From assembly GCF_024806835.1 (NCBI RefSeq), contig NZ_JANTYU010000005.1, positions 1 through 64,000 on the forward strand: DNA of 64,000 nucleotides, written 5' to 3'. Source of the stretch: Xanthomonas sp. 3793 (GTDB lineage Bacteria; Pseudomonadota; Gammaproteobacteria; Xanthomonadales; Xanthomonadaceae). Shown in pieces: positions 9,200-17,555 of the stretch (the first letter of the stretch is position 1; each line of letters begins with the position of its first letter). The notes below the pieces were generated by a model, which was not told the DNA's origin, made no database searches, and saw nothing but the letters and a program-made list of their open reading frames with translations. The position numbers and the translations under genes are program-made.

Positions 9200-9997
9200 A
9201 TGGCCCGGATCATCGCCATTGCCAACCAGAAAGGCGGCGTCGGCAAGACCACGACGGCAGTCAATCTGGCGGCCGGCCTGGCGCGCGCGCCCAAGCGTGT
9301 GTTGCTGGTGGATCTGGACTCGCAGGGCAACGCCACCATGGGCAGCGGCATCGACAAGCGCGATGTGGCCGCCTCCACCTGCGATCTGCTGCTGGGCGAG
9401 AACAGCGCCGCCGAGATCCGGGTGACCGCGCCGGAAGGCTTCGACCTGCTGCCAGGCAACATCGACCTGACCGCGGCCGAGATCCAGTTGATGGACCAGG
9501 GCGAGCGCGAGCAGCGGCTCAAGCGCGCGCTGGCGCCGATCCGCGACGAGTACGACTTCATCCTGATCGACTGCCCGCCGGCGCTGTCGTTGCTGACGCT
9601 CAATGCCTTGACCGCGGCCGATTCGATCATCGTGCCGATGCAGTGCGAGTACTACGCGCTGGAAGGGCTGACCGCGCTGCTGGAGACGATCGAAGCGCTG
9701 CGCGCCAACCTCAACCCGGCGCTGGAAATTGAAGGCGTGCTGCGCACCATGTTCGACATCCGCAACAACCTGGCCAACGCGGTGTCGGCCGAGCTGACCG
9801 AGCATTTCGGCGACAAGGTGTTCCGCACCATCGTGCCGCGCAACGTGCGCCTGGCCGAAGCGCCCAGCCATGGCCAGAGCATCGTCGGTTACGACCGCAC
9901 CTCGCGCGGCGGCGTGGCCTACCTGGGGCTGGCCGGCGAAATCGTGCGCCGCCAGAACGACCGCAACAAGGCCGTCCGGCCCGTGGAGACCGTCTGA
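9200..9997 (+). CDS. parA: Chromosome partitioning ATPase ParA/Soj
   Basis: Deviant Walker ATPase that drives origin segregation with ParB. The 265-residue product has KGGVGKTTTAVNLAAG (deviant Walker A, about 11-26), VLLVDLDSQGNAT (Walker A') and FILIDCPPALSLLTLNA (Walker B). The ATG at 9200 places the P-loop at the normal distance; upstream codons to 9107 are probably not translated. Its TGA overlaps the parB ATG, so the two are translationally coupled. Confidence 0.97.
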   Translation: MARIIAIANQKGGVGKTTTAVNLAAGLARAPKRVLLVDLDSQGNATMGSGIDKRDVAASTCDLLLGENSAAEIRVTAPEGFDLLPGNIDLTAAEIQLMDQGEREQRLKRALAPIRDEYDFILIDCPPALSLLTLNALTAADSIIVPMQCEYYALEGLTALLETIEALRANLNPALEIEGVLRTMFDIRNNLANAVSAELTEHFGDKVFRTIVPRNVRLAEAPSHGQSIVGYDRTSRGGVAYLGLAGEIVRRQNDRNKAVRPVETV

Positions 9998-10926
9998 TGA
10001 GCAAGCCGCCCCTGGCAAAGAAACGCGGTCTGGGCCGTGGCCTGGAAGCGCTGTTGGGACCGAAGGGCGCAGCAGCGGCAGCGGCACCTGAGGCAAGCAG
10101 CGAGGACGCGCTGCAGCCGGGCGATACCCTGCGCCAGTTGCCGGTGGACCAGTTGCAGCCGGGCAAGTATCAACCGCGCCGCGAGATGGACGAGGTCAAG
10201 CTGGCCGAGCTGGCGGAGTCGATCAAGGCGCAGGGCGTGATTCAGCCGATCGTGGCGCGTGCGCTGGCGCCGGGGCAGTTCGAGATCGTGGCCGGCGAAC
10301 GCCGCTGGCGCGCCTCGCAGCTGGCCGGGCTGAGCGAGGTGCCGGTGGTGGTGCGTGAGCTGGACGACCGCACCGTCATCGCGATGGCGCTGATCGAAAA
10401 CATCCAGCGCGAAGACCTCAACCCGCTGGAAGAAGCGCAGGCGCTGCAGCGGCTGATCGACGAATTTTCGCTGACCCACGCCGAGGCCGCCGAAGCGGTG
10501 GGCCGCTCGCGTGCGTCGGTGTCCAACCTGCTGCGCCTGCTGGAACTGCCGGTGGCGATCCGCGTGCTGCTGGAAACCCGCCGCCTGGAAATGGGCCATG
10601 CGCGTGCGCTGCTCACCCTGGCGCCGGAGCTGGCCAGCAAGCTGGCGCAGGAAGCGGCCGACCAGGGTTGGTCGGTGCGCGAGGTCGAACACCGCGCGCA
10701 GCAGTTCGCCGCCGGCAAGGTGCCGGGCTCGCTGCGCAAGGGCAAGCCGGTGACCGCTGCACCGCAGGCCGATATCGTCTCGCTGCAGACCGAGCTGTCC
10801 GAATCGCTGGGCACCAAGGTGGTGTTCAACCATGGCCGCGGTGGCAAGGGCAAGCTGGTGATCCATTACACCGACCTGGATACCCTGGAAGGCGTGCTGG
10901 AACGCTTGCGCACCCGCAAGGGGTGA
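9997..10926 (+). CDS. parB: Chromosome partitioning protein ParB/Spo0J
   Basis: Site-specific DNA-binding CTPase that loads at parS and spreads. The 309 residues begin with a short basic segment (KKRGLGRGLEALLG, the ParA-activating arm). The ParB N-terminal domain follows, with GQFEIVAGERRWRASQLAG and ALIENIQREDLNPLEEAQAL. A HTH region (SLTHAEAAEAVGRSRASVSNLLRLL) and a C-terminal dimer domain complete it. It overlaps parA by one base (TGATG). No parS palindrome was recognised in the window. Confidence 0.97.
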   Translation: MSKPPLAKKRGLGRGLEALLGPKGAAAAAAPEASSEDALQPGDTLRQLPVDQLQPGKYQPRREMDEVKLAELAESIKAQGVIQPIVARALAPGQFEIVAGERRWRASQLAGLSEVPVVVRELDDRTVIAMALIENIQREDLNPLEEAQALQRLIDEFSLTHAEAAEAVGRSRASVSNLLRLLELPVAIRVLLETRRLEMGHARALLTLAPELASKLAQEAADQGWSVREVEHRAQQFAAGKVPGSLRKGKPVTAAPQADIVSLQTELSESLGTKVVFNHGRGGKGKLVIHYTDLDTLEGVLERLRTRKG

Positions 10927-10952
10927 ATGCGGCCAGCGCAGGAGGATCAGCG

Positions 10953-11327
10953 ATGCATCCCGCCAAAGTGGACCGCGCGCATCTGCTGCGCCTGACCGAC
11001 CTGCCCAACGTCGGGCCGGCCTGCGAAAAGGACCTGCAGCGGATCGGCATCCGCATGCCGGCGCAACTGCAGGGCCGCGATGCCTACGACATGTACGCAC
11101 AGCTCTGCCTGCGCACCGGCGTCACCCATGACCAGTGCGTGATCGATGTCTTCCTGTCGCTGGTGCGCTTCATGCAAGGCGAGCCGGCCCGCAACTGGTG
11201 GGACTTCAGCGCCGAGCGCAAGGCAACGCTGGCAGCTGAGCGTACCGGGGTGCGGGCAACTGCTCAGCTGCCGGGGCGCCGTGTCGCCAATCCCGGCGCC
11301 GGCAGCGACGGCAAACGCCGCCCATGA
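10953..11327 (+). CDS. Helix-hairpin-helix 'pathogenicity locus' (Cdd1-like) protein
   Basis: A 124-residue protein with LLRLTDLPNVGPACEKDLQRIGI, the HhH-like stretch of the Cdd1/pathogenicity-locus family. YDMYAQLCLRTGVTHDQCVIDVFLSLVRFM and the terminal NWWDFSAER follow. Such domains bind nucleic acid in other HhH proteins, but this family has no settled role. GGAGG sits 8 bases before the ATG at 10953. The gene is 26 bases after parB and probably co-transcribed. Confidence 0.8.
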   Translation: MHPAKVDRAHLLRLTDLPNVGPACEKDLQRIGIRMPAQLQGRDAYDMYAQLCLRTGVTHDQCVIDVFLSLVRFMQGEPARNWWDFSAERKATLAAERTGVRATAQLPGRRVANPGAGSDGKRRP

Positions 11328-11527
11328 GCCACGCCGACGATACGATGTCTTCGGAGCACTGGCGTTGAAGCTGAGCCAGGGCAGCGATGGGCTGCTGGAT
11401 CGCTTCGATGCCGGCAACATTCGGGACGACATCGACCTGCGCCGCCGCAACGTTGCGAAAAGGCGCGCTTCGGGGTGTTCCGAGCGTTGCTTGCCCGCCT
11501 CCCTTTGATGTTTTCAGGATCATTGCC

Positions 11528-12493
11528 ATGACCATCCTCGTCACCGGCGCCGCCGGTTTCATCGGCGCCTACACCTGCCGCGCACTGGCTGCGCGTGGCG
11601 AGACCGTGGTGGGCCTGGACAACTACAACAGCTACTACGACCCGCAACTCAAGCGCGACCGGGTGGCGGCGTTGTGCCCGCAGCTCGACATCCGCACGCT
11701 GGACCTGACCGACCGCGATGGCCTGGCGGCGCTGTTCGAACAGATCCAGCCTACCCGCGTGGTGCATCTGGCCGCGCAGGCCGGGGTGCGTTATTCGCTG
11801 GAAAACCCCTCTGCCTATGTCGACAGCAACCTGGTCGGCTTCGTCAACATGCTCGAGCTGTGCCGACACCGCGGCGTGCAGCACCTGGTGTATGCGTCCA
11901 GCAGCTCGGTCTACGGCGATTCGGCCACCCCGCCGTTTTCCGAGGACCAGCGGGTGGACCAGCCGCGTTCGTTGTACGCGGCCACCAAGGCGGCCAACGA
12001 ATTGATGGGCTACACCTATGCGCAGCTGTACGGCCTGCGCGCCACCGGGCTGCGCTTTTTCACCGTGTACGGCCCATGGGGCCGGCCGGACATGGCGCCG
12101 CTGATCTTCAGCCGCGCGGTGCTGGCCGGTCGCCCGATCGAGGTGTTCAACCACGGCAGGATGCAGCGCGACTTCACCTTCGTAGCCGACATCGTGGCCG
12201 GCGTGCTGGGCGCGCTGGACACGCCCAGCGATGAGGCGATCCCGCACCGGGTGTTCAATCTGGGCAACCACACCCCGGTGGAGCTGGAATATTTCATCGA
12301 CGTGATCGCCCGGGCCGCCGGCCGCCCGGCCGAGAAGGTCTACCGGCCGATGCAACCGGGCGACATGATCCGCACCATGGCCGACACGCAGCGCGCGCAG
12401 GCCGCGTTCGGCTTCGATCCGGCCACCCCGGTGGAGCGCGGCCTGCCACAGGTGGTGGACTGGTGCCGCAGCTATTTCGGCGAGCGCGCCTGA
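11528..12493 (+). CDS. NAD-dependent sugar-nucleotide epimerase (UDP-glucuronate 4-epimerase type)
   Basis: The 321-residue extended SDR has the NAD-binding TGAAGFIGAYTCRAL at the N-terminus. SSSSVYG and YAATKAANE provide the catalytic Tyr and Lys, and FFTVYGPWGRPDMAP is typical of GAE/UDP-glucuronate 4-epimerase enzymes. The likely reaction is UDP-GlcA to UDP-GalA for surface polysaccharide. It is cytosolic and no other polysaccharide gene is adjacent. The exact substrate is inferred from family resemblance. Confidence 0.88.
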   Translation: MTILVTGAAGFIGAYTCRALAARGETVVGLDNYNSYYDPQLKRDRVAALCPQLDIRTLDLTDRDGLAALFEQIQPTRVVHLAAQAGVRYSLENPSAYVDSNLVGFVNMLELCRHRGVQHLVYASSSSVYGDSATPPFSEDQRVDQPRSLYAATKAANELMGYTYAQLYGLRATGLRFFTVYGPWGRPDMAPLIFSRAVLAGRPIEVFNHGRMQRDFTFVADIVAGVLGALDTPSDEAIPHRVFNLGNHTPVELEYFIDVIARAAGRPAEKVYRPMQPGDMIRTMADTQRAQAAFGFDPATPVERGLPQVVDWCRSYFGERA

Positions 12494-12738
12494 GCCTTGC
12501 AGCCGCGTGGCCGGCAGGCTGCGCGGAGGCGTGCACTGCAATGTCGCCCGGATTCGGGGCAGCTGATGCGGACACGCGCCGGCCGGTAACCGCCGCCGAT
12601 CGGCTGCTCCATCCGCTACAGGCCGTTTTACGATCGCTCCACTGCACATAACGCGCGTCGGCTTCATGCCTGGCTCAGACGCTCAGGGCACAATGCGCGA
12701 TCTTTTTCGCACAGCCATCATCGGGCCAGCACGAATCC

Positions 12739-13461
12739 ATGAGCCAACCTCAGCTTTCCGTCGTCGTCCCGGTGTTCAACGAACGCGATAACGTCGCCGC
12801 GCTGGTCGGCGAAATCGTCGCCGCCTTGCGTGGCCTGGTGGCCTTCGAGATCGTGTACGTCGACGACCATTCGCGCGACGACACCCTGGCGGTGCTGCAA
12901 GGCCTCAAGGCCACTACGCCGGAACTGCGGGTACTGCACCACGTCACCCAGAGCGGGCAGAGCACGGCGGTGCGCAGCGGGGTCAAGGCCGCACGCGCCA
13001 GCTGGATCGCCACGCTCGATGGCGATGGTCAGAACGATCCGGCCGACATCCCCAAGTTGCTGATCGCGCGCAGCCAGGCCGACGCGCAGGTCAAGTTGTT
13101 CGCCGGCTGGCGGGTCAACCGGCAGGATTCCGGGTCCAAGCGCTGGGCCAGCAAATGGGCCAACGCGATCCGCTCGCGCATGCTGCAGGACAACACGCCC
13201 GACACCGGTTGCGGCATCAAGCTGTTCGAACGCGAGGCGTTTCTGGACCTGCCCTATTTCGACCACATGCACCGCTACCTGCCGGCCCTGATGCAGCGCG
13301 CCGGTTGGCGCACGGTGAGTGTGCCGGTCAACCACCGCCATCGCACCGCCGGCGTATCCAAGTACAACAATCTCAATCGCGCGTTGGTGGGCATCCGCGA
13401 CCTGCGCGGGGTGGCGTGGCTGATCACCCGCAGCAAGCGCACCGCGGTGGAGGAACGTTGA
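12739..13461 (+). CDS. Family 2 glycosyltransferase (dolichyl/undecaprenyl-phosphate sugar synthase type)
   Basis: The 240-residue GT-A fold enzyme has LSVVVPVFNERDNVAAL, EIVYVDDHSRDDT and the ATLDGDGQNDPADIP metal-binding DXD region. PDTGCGIKLFEREAF and the C-terminal RTAGVSKYNN follow, as in DPM1/ArnC-like enzymes that put a sugar on a polyprenyl phosphate. It lacks the usual C-terminal membrane segments. Its stop overlaps the next gene, which encodes a membrane protein that may supply the anchor. Confidence 0.88.
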   Translation: MSQPQLSVVVPVFNERDNVAALVGEIVAALRGLVAFEIVYVDDHSRDDTLAVLQGLKATTPELRVLHHVTQSGQSTAVRSGVKAARASWIATLDGDGQNDPADIPKLLIARSQADAQVKLFAGWRVNRQDSGSKRWASKWANAIRSRMLQDNTPDTGCGIKLFEREAFLDLPYFDHMHRYLPALMQRAGWRTVSVPVNHRHRTAGVSKYNNLNRALVGIRDLRGVAWLITRSKRTAVEER

Positions 13462-13802
13462 TGGAAACGAGCCTGCTGGATCAGCAACTGACCTGGCTGT
13501 ACTGGACCGGCATCCATGTCACCGGCTGGAAGTTGATCGGCTATGTGGGTGCGCTGATGTTCGGGGGGCGCTGGCTGGTGCAGTTCGTCGCCTCCAAGCG
13601 CGCCGGCAAGCCGGTGATCCCGCGGTTGTTCTGGTACATGAGCGTGGTCGGCAGCCTGATGACGCTGAGCTACTTCGTGTTCTCGGCCAAGCAGGATTCG
13701 GTGGGCGTGCTGCAGAACCTGTTCCCGGCGTTTACCGCGTTCTACAGCCTGTATCTGGATGTGAAGCATCGCGGCTGGAAGCGGGACCGGGCGGAGCATT
13801 GA
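13461..13802 (+). CDS. LAB_N (lipid A biosynthesis N-terminal) domain membrane protein
   Basis: A 113-residue integral membrane protein with three hydrophobic helices and the family stretch LMFGGRWLVQFVASKRAGKPVIPRLFW. SVVGSLMTLSYFVF and a charged C-terminus (KHRGWKRDRAEH) follow. LAB_N proteins often accompany polyprenyl-phosphate glycosyltransferases in lipid A or glycan modification. The start codon overlaps the TGA of the glycosyltransferase (TGATG), so the two are translationally coupled and probably work together. Confidence 0.85.
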   Translation: METSLLDQQLTWLYWTGIHVTGWKLIGYVGALMFGGRWLVQFVASKRAGKPVIPRLFWYMSVVGSLMTLSYFVFSAKQDSVGVLQNLFPAFTAFYSLYLDVKHRGWKRDRAEH

Positions 13803-13808
13803 GGGGCG

Positions 13809-13871
13809 GGGATTCGGGATTCGGGATTCGGGATTCGGGATTCGGGATTCGGGATTCGGGGTTCGGGGTTC
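13809..13871 (+). repeat. Tandem GGGATTC repeat (nine 7-bp units)
   Basis: Seven perfect GGGATTC units (13809-13857) are followed by two GGGGTTC units (13858-13871) just after the LAB_N gene stop. The perfect head-to-tail copies suggest a recent slippage expansion. The same unit appears in inverted form near 7625-7731. Confidence 0.9.
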
Positions 13872-14064
13872 GGGAAGCATCAGGCTTTTGAGGTATTGCC
13901 GCTCATTCGATGCGTGGTGCCGTTGCGTCACTGGACAGCTGACAGCGGCCGCAGCGGTGCCCAAGGCGATGCATTTGTCCGGACATGGCGGTGCGCGCTT
14001 GACTGACCTGAGACCGCGCCAGCGGCCGATGTCGCCGCACTGAGGCCGCAGGCACGCTGTCGTC

Positions 14065-14643
14065 ATGCCCAGCGCCCTGCTCCATCGCCCGTTCGCCGTC
14101 TCCACGCCTGCCACACCGCATTGGCACCTGCGGCTGCACACGCATCAGCACGTGCCGTTGTTTGCGGACTGGCGCTGCGCGCGGGCGGCGGCCGCCATCC
14201 TGGCGATGCCACGCACCTGGCCGGGTGCGCAGGTGCTGTGTTGGGTGCTGTTGCCAGAGATGTGGTGCGCCTTATTGCAGGCGCCTGACAAAGCCACCGT
14301 GCTGCGGACGGCGACTGCCGCGCGGCAGGTCGCTGGCGAGGCGATCAATCGGGCGCGCGGGCGCGGAGGCACCGTCTGGCAGCCGGCCCTGGACGCGAGC
14401 GCGCTGGCATCGCACATCGATTGCCGGCAGTTCGCCCGCCGCCTGATCGCATTGCCGCTACGTACCGGCCTGGCGGAGCGAATCGGCGCATACCCGTACT
14501 GGGACGCGGTGTGGTTGTTGCCCGACGCGCCCGGCGCGGCGCGGCAACCTGCGCCGCTTGCTGGCGCGCGCCTGACAAGCATGGCCGGCACGGCAAATGA
14601 CCGTGCCCGCTCGCTCGGTCGCGAACAGCAGGCACCCGGTTGA
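14065..14643 (+). CDS. RAYT-like (REP-associated transposase) protein lacking catalytic residues
   Basis: The 192-residue product has the overall plan of Y1/HUH transposases of the RAYT group. It opens with WHLRLHTHQHVPLFADW, has a GGTVWQPAL-type segment in the middle, and ends in RRLIALPLRTGLAERIGAYPYWDAVWL. Where active relatives have a Met-Pro-Asp-His-x-His motif this protein has LPEMWCALL, so both metal-binding His are gone. The expected catalytic Tyr before the LIA-PLR segment is Arg. It is therefore a decayed or domesticated derivative. No REP palindromes were recognised beside it. Confidence 0.65.
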   Translation: MPSALLHRPFAVSTPATPHWHLRLHTHQHVPLFADWRCARAAAAILAMPRTWPGAQVLCWVLLPEMWCALLQAPDKATVLRTATAARQVAGEAINRARGRGGTVWQPALDASALASHIDCRQFARRLIALPLRTGLAERIGAYPYWDAVWLLPDAPGAARQPAPLAGARLTSMAGTANDRARSLGREQQAPG

Positions 14644-14725
14644 TGCGTAACGTTTGGCCACTTACCGGCAACACCGCTGGTGTGAGCGCGGCCCACGTGG
14701 GCGCGCGCTCACCAGCGTGCGTGGC

Positions 14726-17071
14726 TCAGAACGCCAGCGGGTGGTCGGGCAGCAGCGTCTGCAGCTGGCTGCGGAACAGCGCGCGGATGCGCTCCAGCGC
14801 GGCGTCGGTGTCGGCCTCGAAACGCAGCACCAGGATCGGCGTGGTGTTGGACGCACGCACCAGGCCCCAGCCATCGACAAAATCCGCGCGCAGGCCGTCG
14901 ATCGTCGACAAGCGCGCCGATTCGAACGGCGACTCGTCCCCGGCCTGGGCGCGCTCGACAAAGCGCGCCACCAGCGCATGTGCATCGCCCTCCACCGGCA
15001 CCTTGATCTCCGGCGTGGACACGCTTTCCGGCAAGGCATCCAGCACCTCGGACGGGGTTTCCTCGCGTTGGGCCAGGATTTCCAGCAAGCGCGCAGCGGC
15101 GTAAATGCCGTCGTCGAAGCCGTACCAGCGTTCCTTGAAGAAAAAATGCCCACTCATCTCGCCGGCCAGTTCGGCATCGGTTTCGCGCATCTTGGATTTG
15201 ATCAGCGAGTGTCCGGTCTTCCACATCAGCGGGCTGCCGCCGTTGCGCAACACGTAGTCGGACAGCTTGCCGGTGCATTTGACGTCGTAGATGACCAATG
15301 CGCCCGGATTGCGCTGCAGCACGTCGGCGGCAAACAGCATCAGCAGGCGGTCCGGGAACACGACGCTGCCTTCCTTGGTCACCACGCCCAGGCGGTCGGC
15401 ATCGCCGTCGAAGGCCACGCCGATGTCGGCATCGAAACGCTGCACCATCTTCACCAGATCGTCGAGATTGTGCGGCTCGCTCGGGTCGGGGTGATGATTG
15501 GGGAAGGTACCGTCGATATCGCAATACAGCGGCACGACCTCGGCGCCGATCGCCTCCAGCAGACGCGGCGCGATCTCGCCGGCCACGCCGTTGCCGGCGT
15601 CCACCACCACCTTGATCGGGCGGTCCAGCTGCACGTCGTCGGCGATGCGCTGGATGTAGGCATCGCTGATGTCGCGCTGTTCAAGCTCGCCCGGCGTGGC
15701 GGCGGTATGCAGGCGGCCTTCGTTGATGCGCTGATGCAGCTCGGCGATCGCGGTGCCGGACAGCGTCTCGCCGCCGATCACAATCTTGAAGCCGTTGTAG
15801 TCCGGCGGGTTGTGGCTGCCGGTCACCGCCACGCAGCTGCCGGCGCGCAGTTCGTAGGCGCCGAAATACACCACTGGCGTCGGCGCCAGTCCGATGTCGG
15901 TCACGTGGCAGCCCGCACGCCGCAGGCCTTCGATCAAACCGTTGCTGAGCTCAGGCCCGGACAGACGCCCGTCGCGCCCCACCACCACATCGCGCAGCCC
16001 CTGCGCCTGCATCACGCTGCCGATGGCCTGGCCGATCAATGCGGCAACGCCGGGGTTGAGGTCTTTGCCGACCACGCCGCGGATGTCGTAAGCGCGGAAC
16101 ATCTCGGTGGCGATCTGCACCACCGGGACCACCGGTGGCGACGCAGGCGCTGTCGGCTCATCCAGCGCGCGCGCTTCGTTGGCAAGGCTGGCGTCGTGCT
16201 GCAGGCTTTGGCTGAAGGTCGGCTCGTCGGTGGCCGCGTCGCCGGCAACGCGCCGGCGCGGCAGCGCCACCCGGCCGCGGCTGGCGAACACCAGCAACAC
16301 TGCGATGATGGCCAGCAAGCCGGCCACGATGGCGCACCCAAGCGCCTCCAGACCCAGCGGGCCGCTGTCGCTCTGCGGGACTGCAGCGGCCACCCGCAGG
16401 CTACTGCTGCCGAGCGGTTTTGCCAGTGTTTCGGCGGCATCGGCCAAGCCCGCATCGCCCTGCTGGGCCACGTTGTAGCTGCCCTGGCGCAACGCCAGAT
16501 AGGCGCTGCCCGGCACCGCGATCGCATCCAGGGGGCCGGTCAGGCGCAGCAGCGGCAGCCGTGCATAGGCCACCGCAGGCTGCGCGCCCAGGCGCACCGC
16601 AGCGGCCACACCCAGCCGCACCTGTTTGGCATCGCGCACCACGTGCACCTGCGCACGTTCGGCCACCAGCGCCGATTCGAGCAGGCTCAGCCGGGCGTAG
16701 CCGAAATCCTTGGGATTGGCGTAGGCGGCGGCCAGATCGCCGGGCAGTACCTGCACGTCCTCGGCGCCCTTGAAGCGCTCGCGGATCGCCGAGGCGGCCG
16801 CCAGCGCGTCGCCGCTGGCCAATGCACTGACGACCGGCGGCTGCTTGAGCACGGCGTCGAGTTGGCTCGCCTGCGCAGCCATCGCCTTGCCGACGTCCTG
16901 CACGGCACGATCGCGCGCCTGTTCCAGGTCCTGGGAGATCGCATCCTCACGCCACTGCGCGTAGCTGTTCCAGCCGAACCAGGCGGCCAGCAGCAACAAC
17001 ACGCCCCCCAACACCGGACCACTCGTACGCACGCTCGACATCCCCTGCCTGCGCTCGTTCGCCTTGCTCAT
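14726..17071 (-). CDS. algC: Membrane-anchored phosphomannomutase/phosphoglucomutase
   Basis: Interconverts hexose 1- and 6-phosphates for surface polysaccharide synthesis. The 781-residue protein is a fusion. It has one membrane helix near residue 15-35, a roughly 200-residue periplasmic-type domain and a second helix (LGCAIVAGLLAIIAVLLVFA). The cytosolic PMM/PGM domain starts at about residue 325 with MFRAYDIRGVVGKDL, contains the phosphoserine loop TGSHNPPDYNG, the metal loop FDGDADRLGV and the sugar loop GEMSGHFFF. ATG 17071 is chosen because GGGGGAG lies 8 bases upstream. It is the third gene of coaBC-dut-algC. Confidence 0.92.
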   Translation of the reverse strand: MSKANERRQGMSSVRTSGPVLGGVLLLLAAWFGWNSYAQWREDAISQDLEQARDRAVQDVGKAMAAQASQLDAVLKQPPVVSALASGDALAAASAIRERFKGAEDVQVLPGDLAAAYANPKDFGYARLSLLESALVAERAQVHVVRDAKQVRLGVAAAVRLGAQPAVAYARLPLLRLTGPLDAIAVPGSAYLALRQGSYNVAQQGDAGLADAAETLAKPLGSSSLRVAAAVPQSDSGPLGLEALGCAIVAGLLAIIAVLLVFASRGRVALPRRRVAGDAATDEPTFSQSLQHDASLANEARALDEPTAPASPPVVPVVQIATEMFRAYDIRGVVGKDLNPGVAALIGQAIGSVMQAQGLRDVVVGRDGRLSGPELSNGLIEGLRRAGCHVTDIGLAPTPVVYFGAYELRAGSCVAVTGSHNPPDYNGFKIVIGGETLSGTAIAELHQRINEGRLHTAATPGELEQRDISDAYIQRIADDVQLDRPIKVVVDAGNGVAGEIAPRLLEAIGAEVVPLYCDIDGTFPNHHPDPSEPHNLDDLVKMVQRFDADIGVAFDGDADRLGVVTKEGSVVFPDRLLMLFAADVLQRNPGALVIYDVKCTGKLSDYVLRNGGSPLMWKTGHSLIKSKMRETDAELAGEMSGHFFFKERWYGFDDGIYAAARLLEILAQREETPSEVLDALPESVSTPEIKVPVEGDAHALVARFVERAQAGDESPFESARLSTIDGLRADFVDGWGLVRASNTTPILVLRFEADTDAALERIRALFRSQLQTLLPDHPLAF

Positions 17072-17087
17072 CGTCAAGCTCCCCCCG

Positions 17088-17555
17088 TCAGCGCACGCCG
17101 GTGTGGCCGAATCCACCCGCTCCCCGCGCGCTGTCCACGAAAGTATCCACCACTTGCAAGCCTACGCGCACGATCGGAAGGATCACCAATTGCGCAATCC
17201 GGTCGCCCGGCTCGATGGTGAAGGCCTCTCGACCGCGATTCCAGGTGCTGATCAGCAGCGGCCCCTGGTAATCGGCATCGATCAGTCCGGTTCCGTTGCC
17301 GAGCACGATGCCGTGGCGGTGGCCAAGCCCGGAGCGCGGCAGGATCACCGCGCATACCTGCGGGTCGGCCAGATGGATCGCGATGCCGCTGGGAATCAAC
17401 GCCGCGTCGCCCGGTTCCAGCGTCATCGGCGCTTCCAGTGCCGCGCGCAGGTCCATGCCGGCACTGGCCTCGGTGGCATAGGCCGGTAGCGGCCACAGAT
17501 CGCCGAAGCGCGGGTCGAGCAACTTCACCTGCAAGGAGTGGGTCGGGTGGCTCAT
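17088..17555 (-). CDS. dut: dUTP diphosphatase
   Basis: Hydrolyses dUTP to dUMP, lowering uracil in DNA and feeding dTMP synthesis. The 155-residue trimeric-type dUTPase shows the ordered family motifs: [43 protein letters not shown] and the terminal [10 protein letters not shown] arm. It overlaps the coaBC stop by 4 bases (17552-17555) and ends 16 bases before algC, so this is a tight minus-strand operon. Confidence 0.97.
   Translation of the reverse strand: MSHPTHSLQVKLLDPRFGDLWPLPAYATEASAGMDLRAALEAPMTLEPGDAALIPSGIAIHLADPQVCAVILPRSGLGHRHGIVLGNGTGLIDADYQGPLLISTWNRGREAFTIEPGDRIAQLVILPIVRVGLQVVDTFVDSARGAGGFGHTGVR

Noticed and set aside
8447..10096. Long minus-strand open frame opposite the DUF4124-like and parA genes
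   Set aside because: Same antisense effect of GC3 bias; residues are His/Gln/Gly-rich with no motif, whereas the plus strand has clear family proteins.
13809..13871. GGGATTC array as a CRISPR-like repeat
   Set aside because: Units are 7 bp with no spacers and no cas genes are present.
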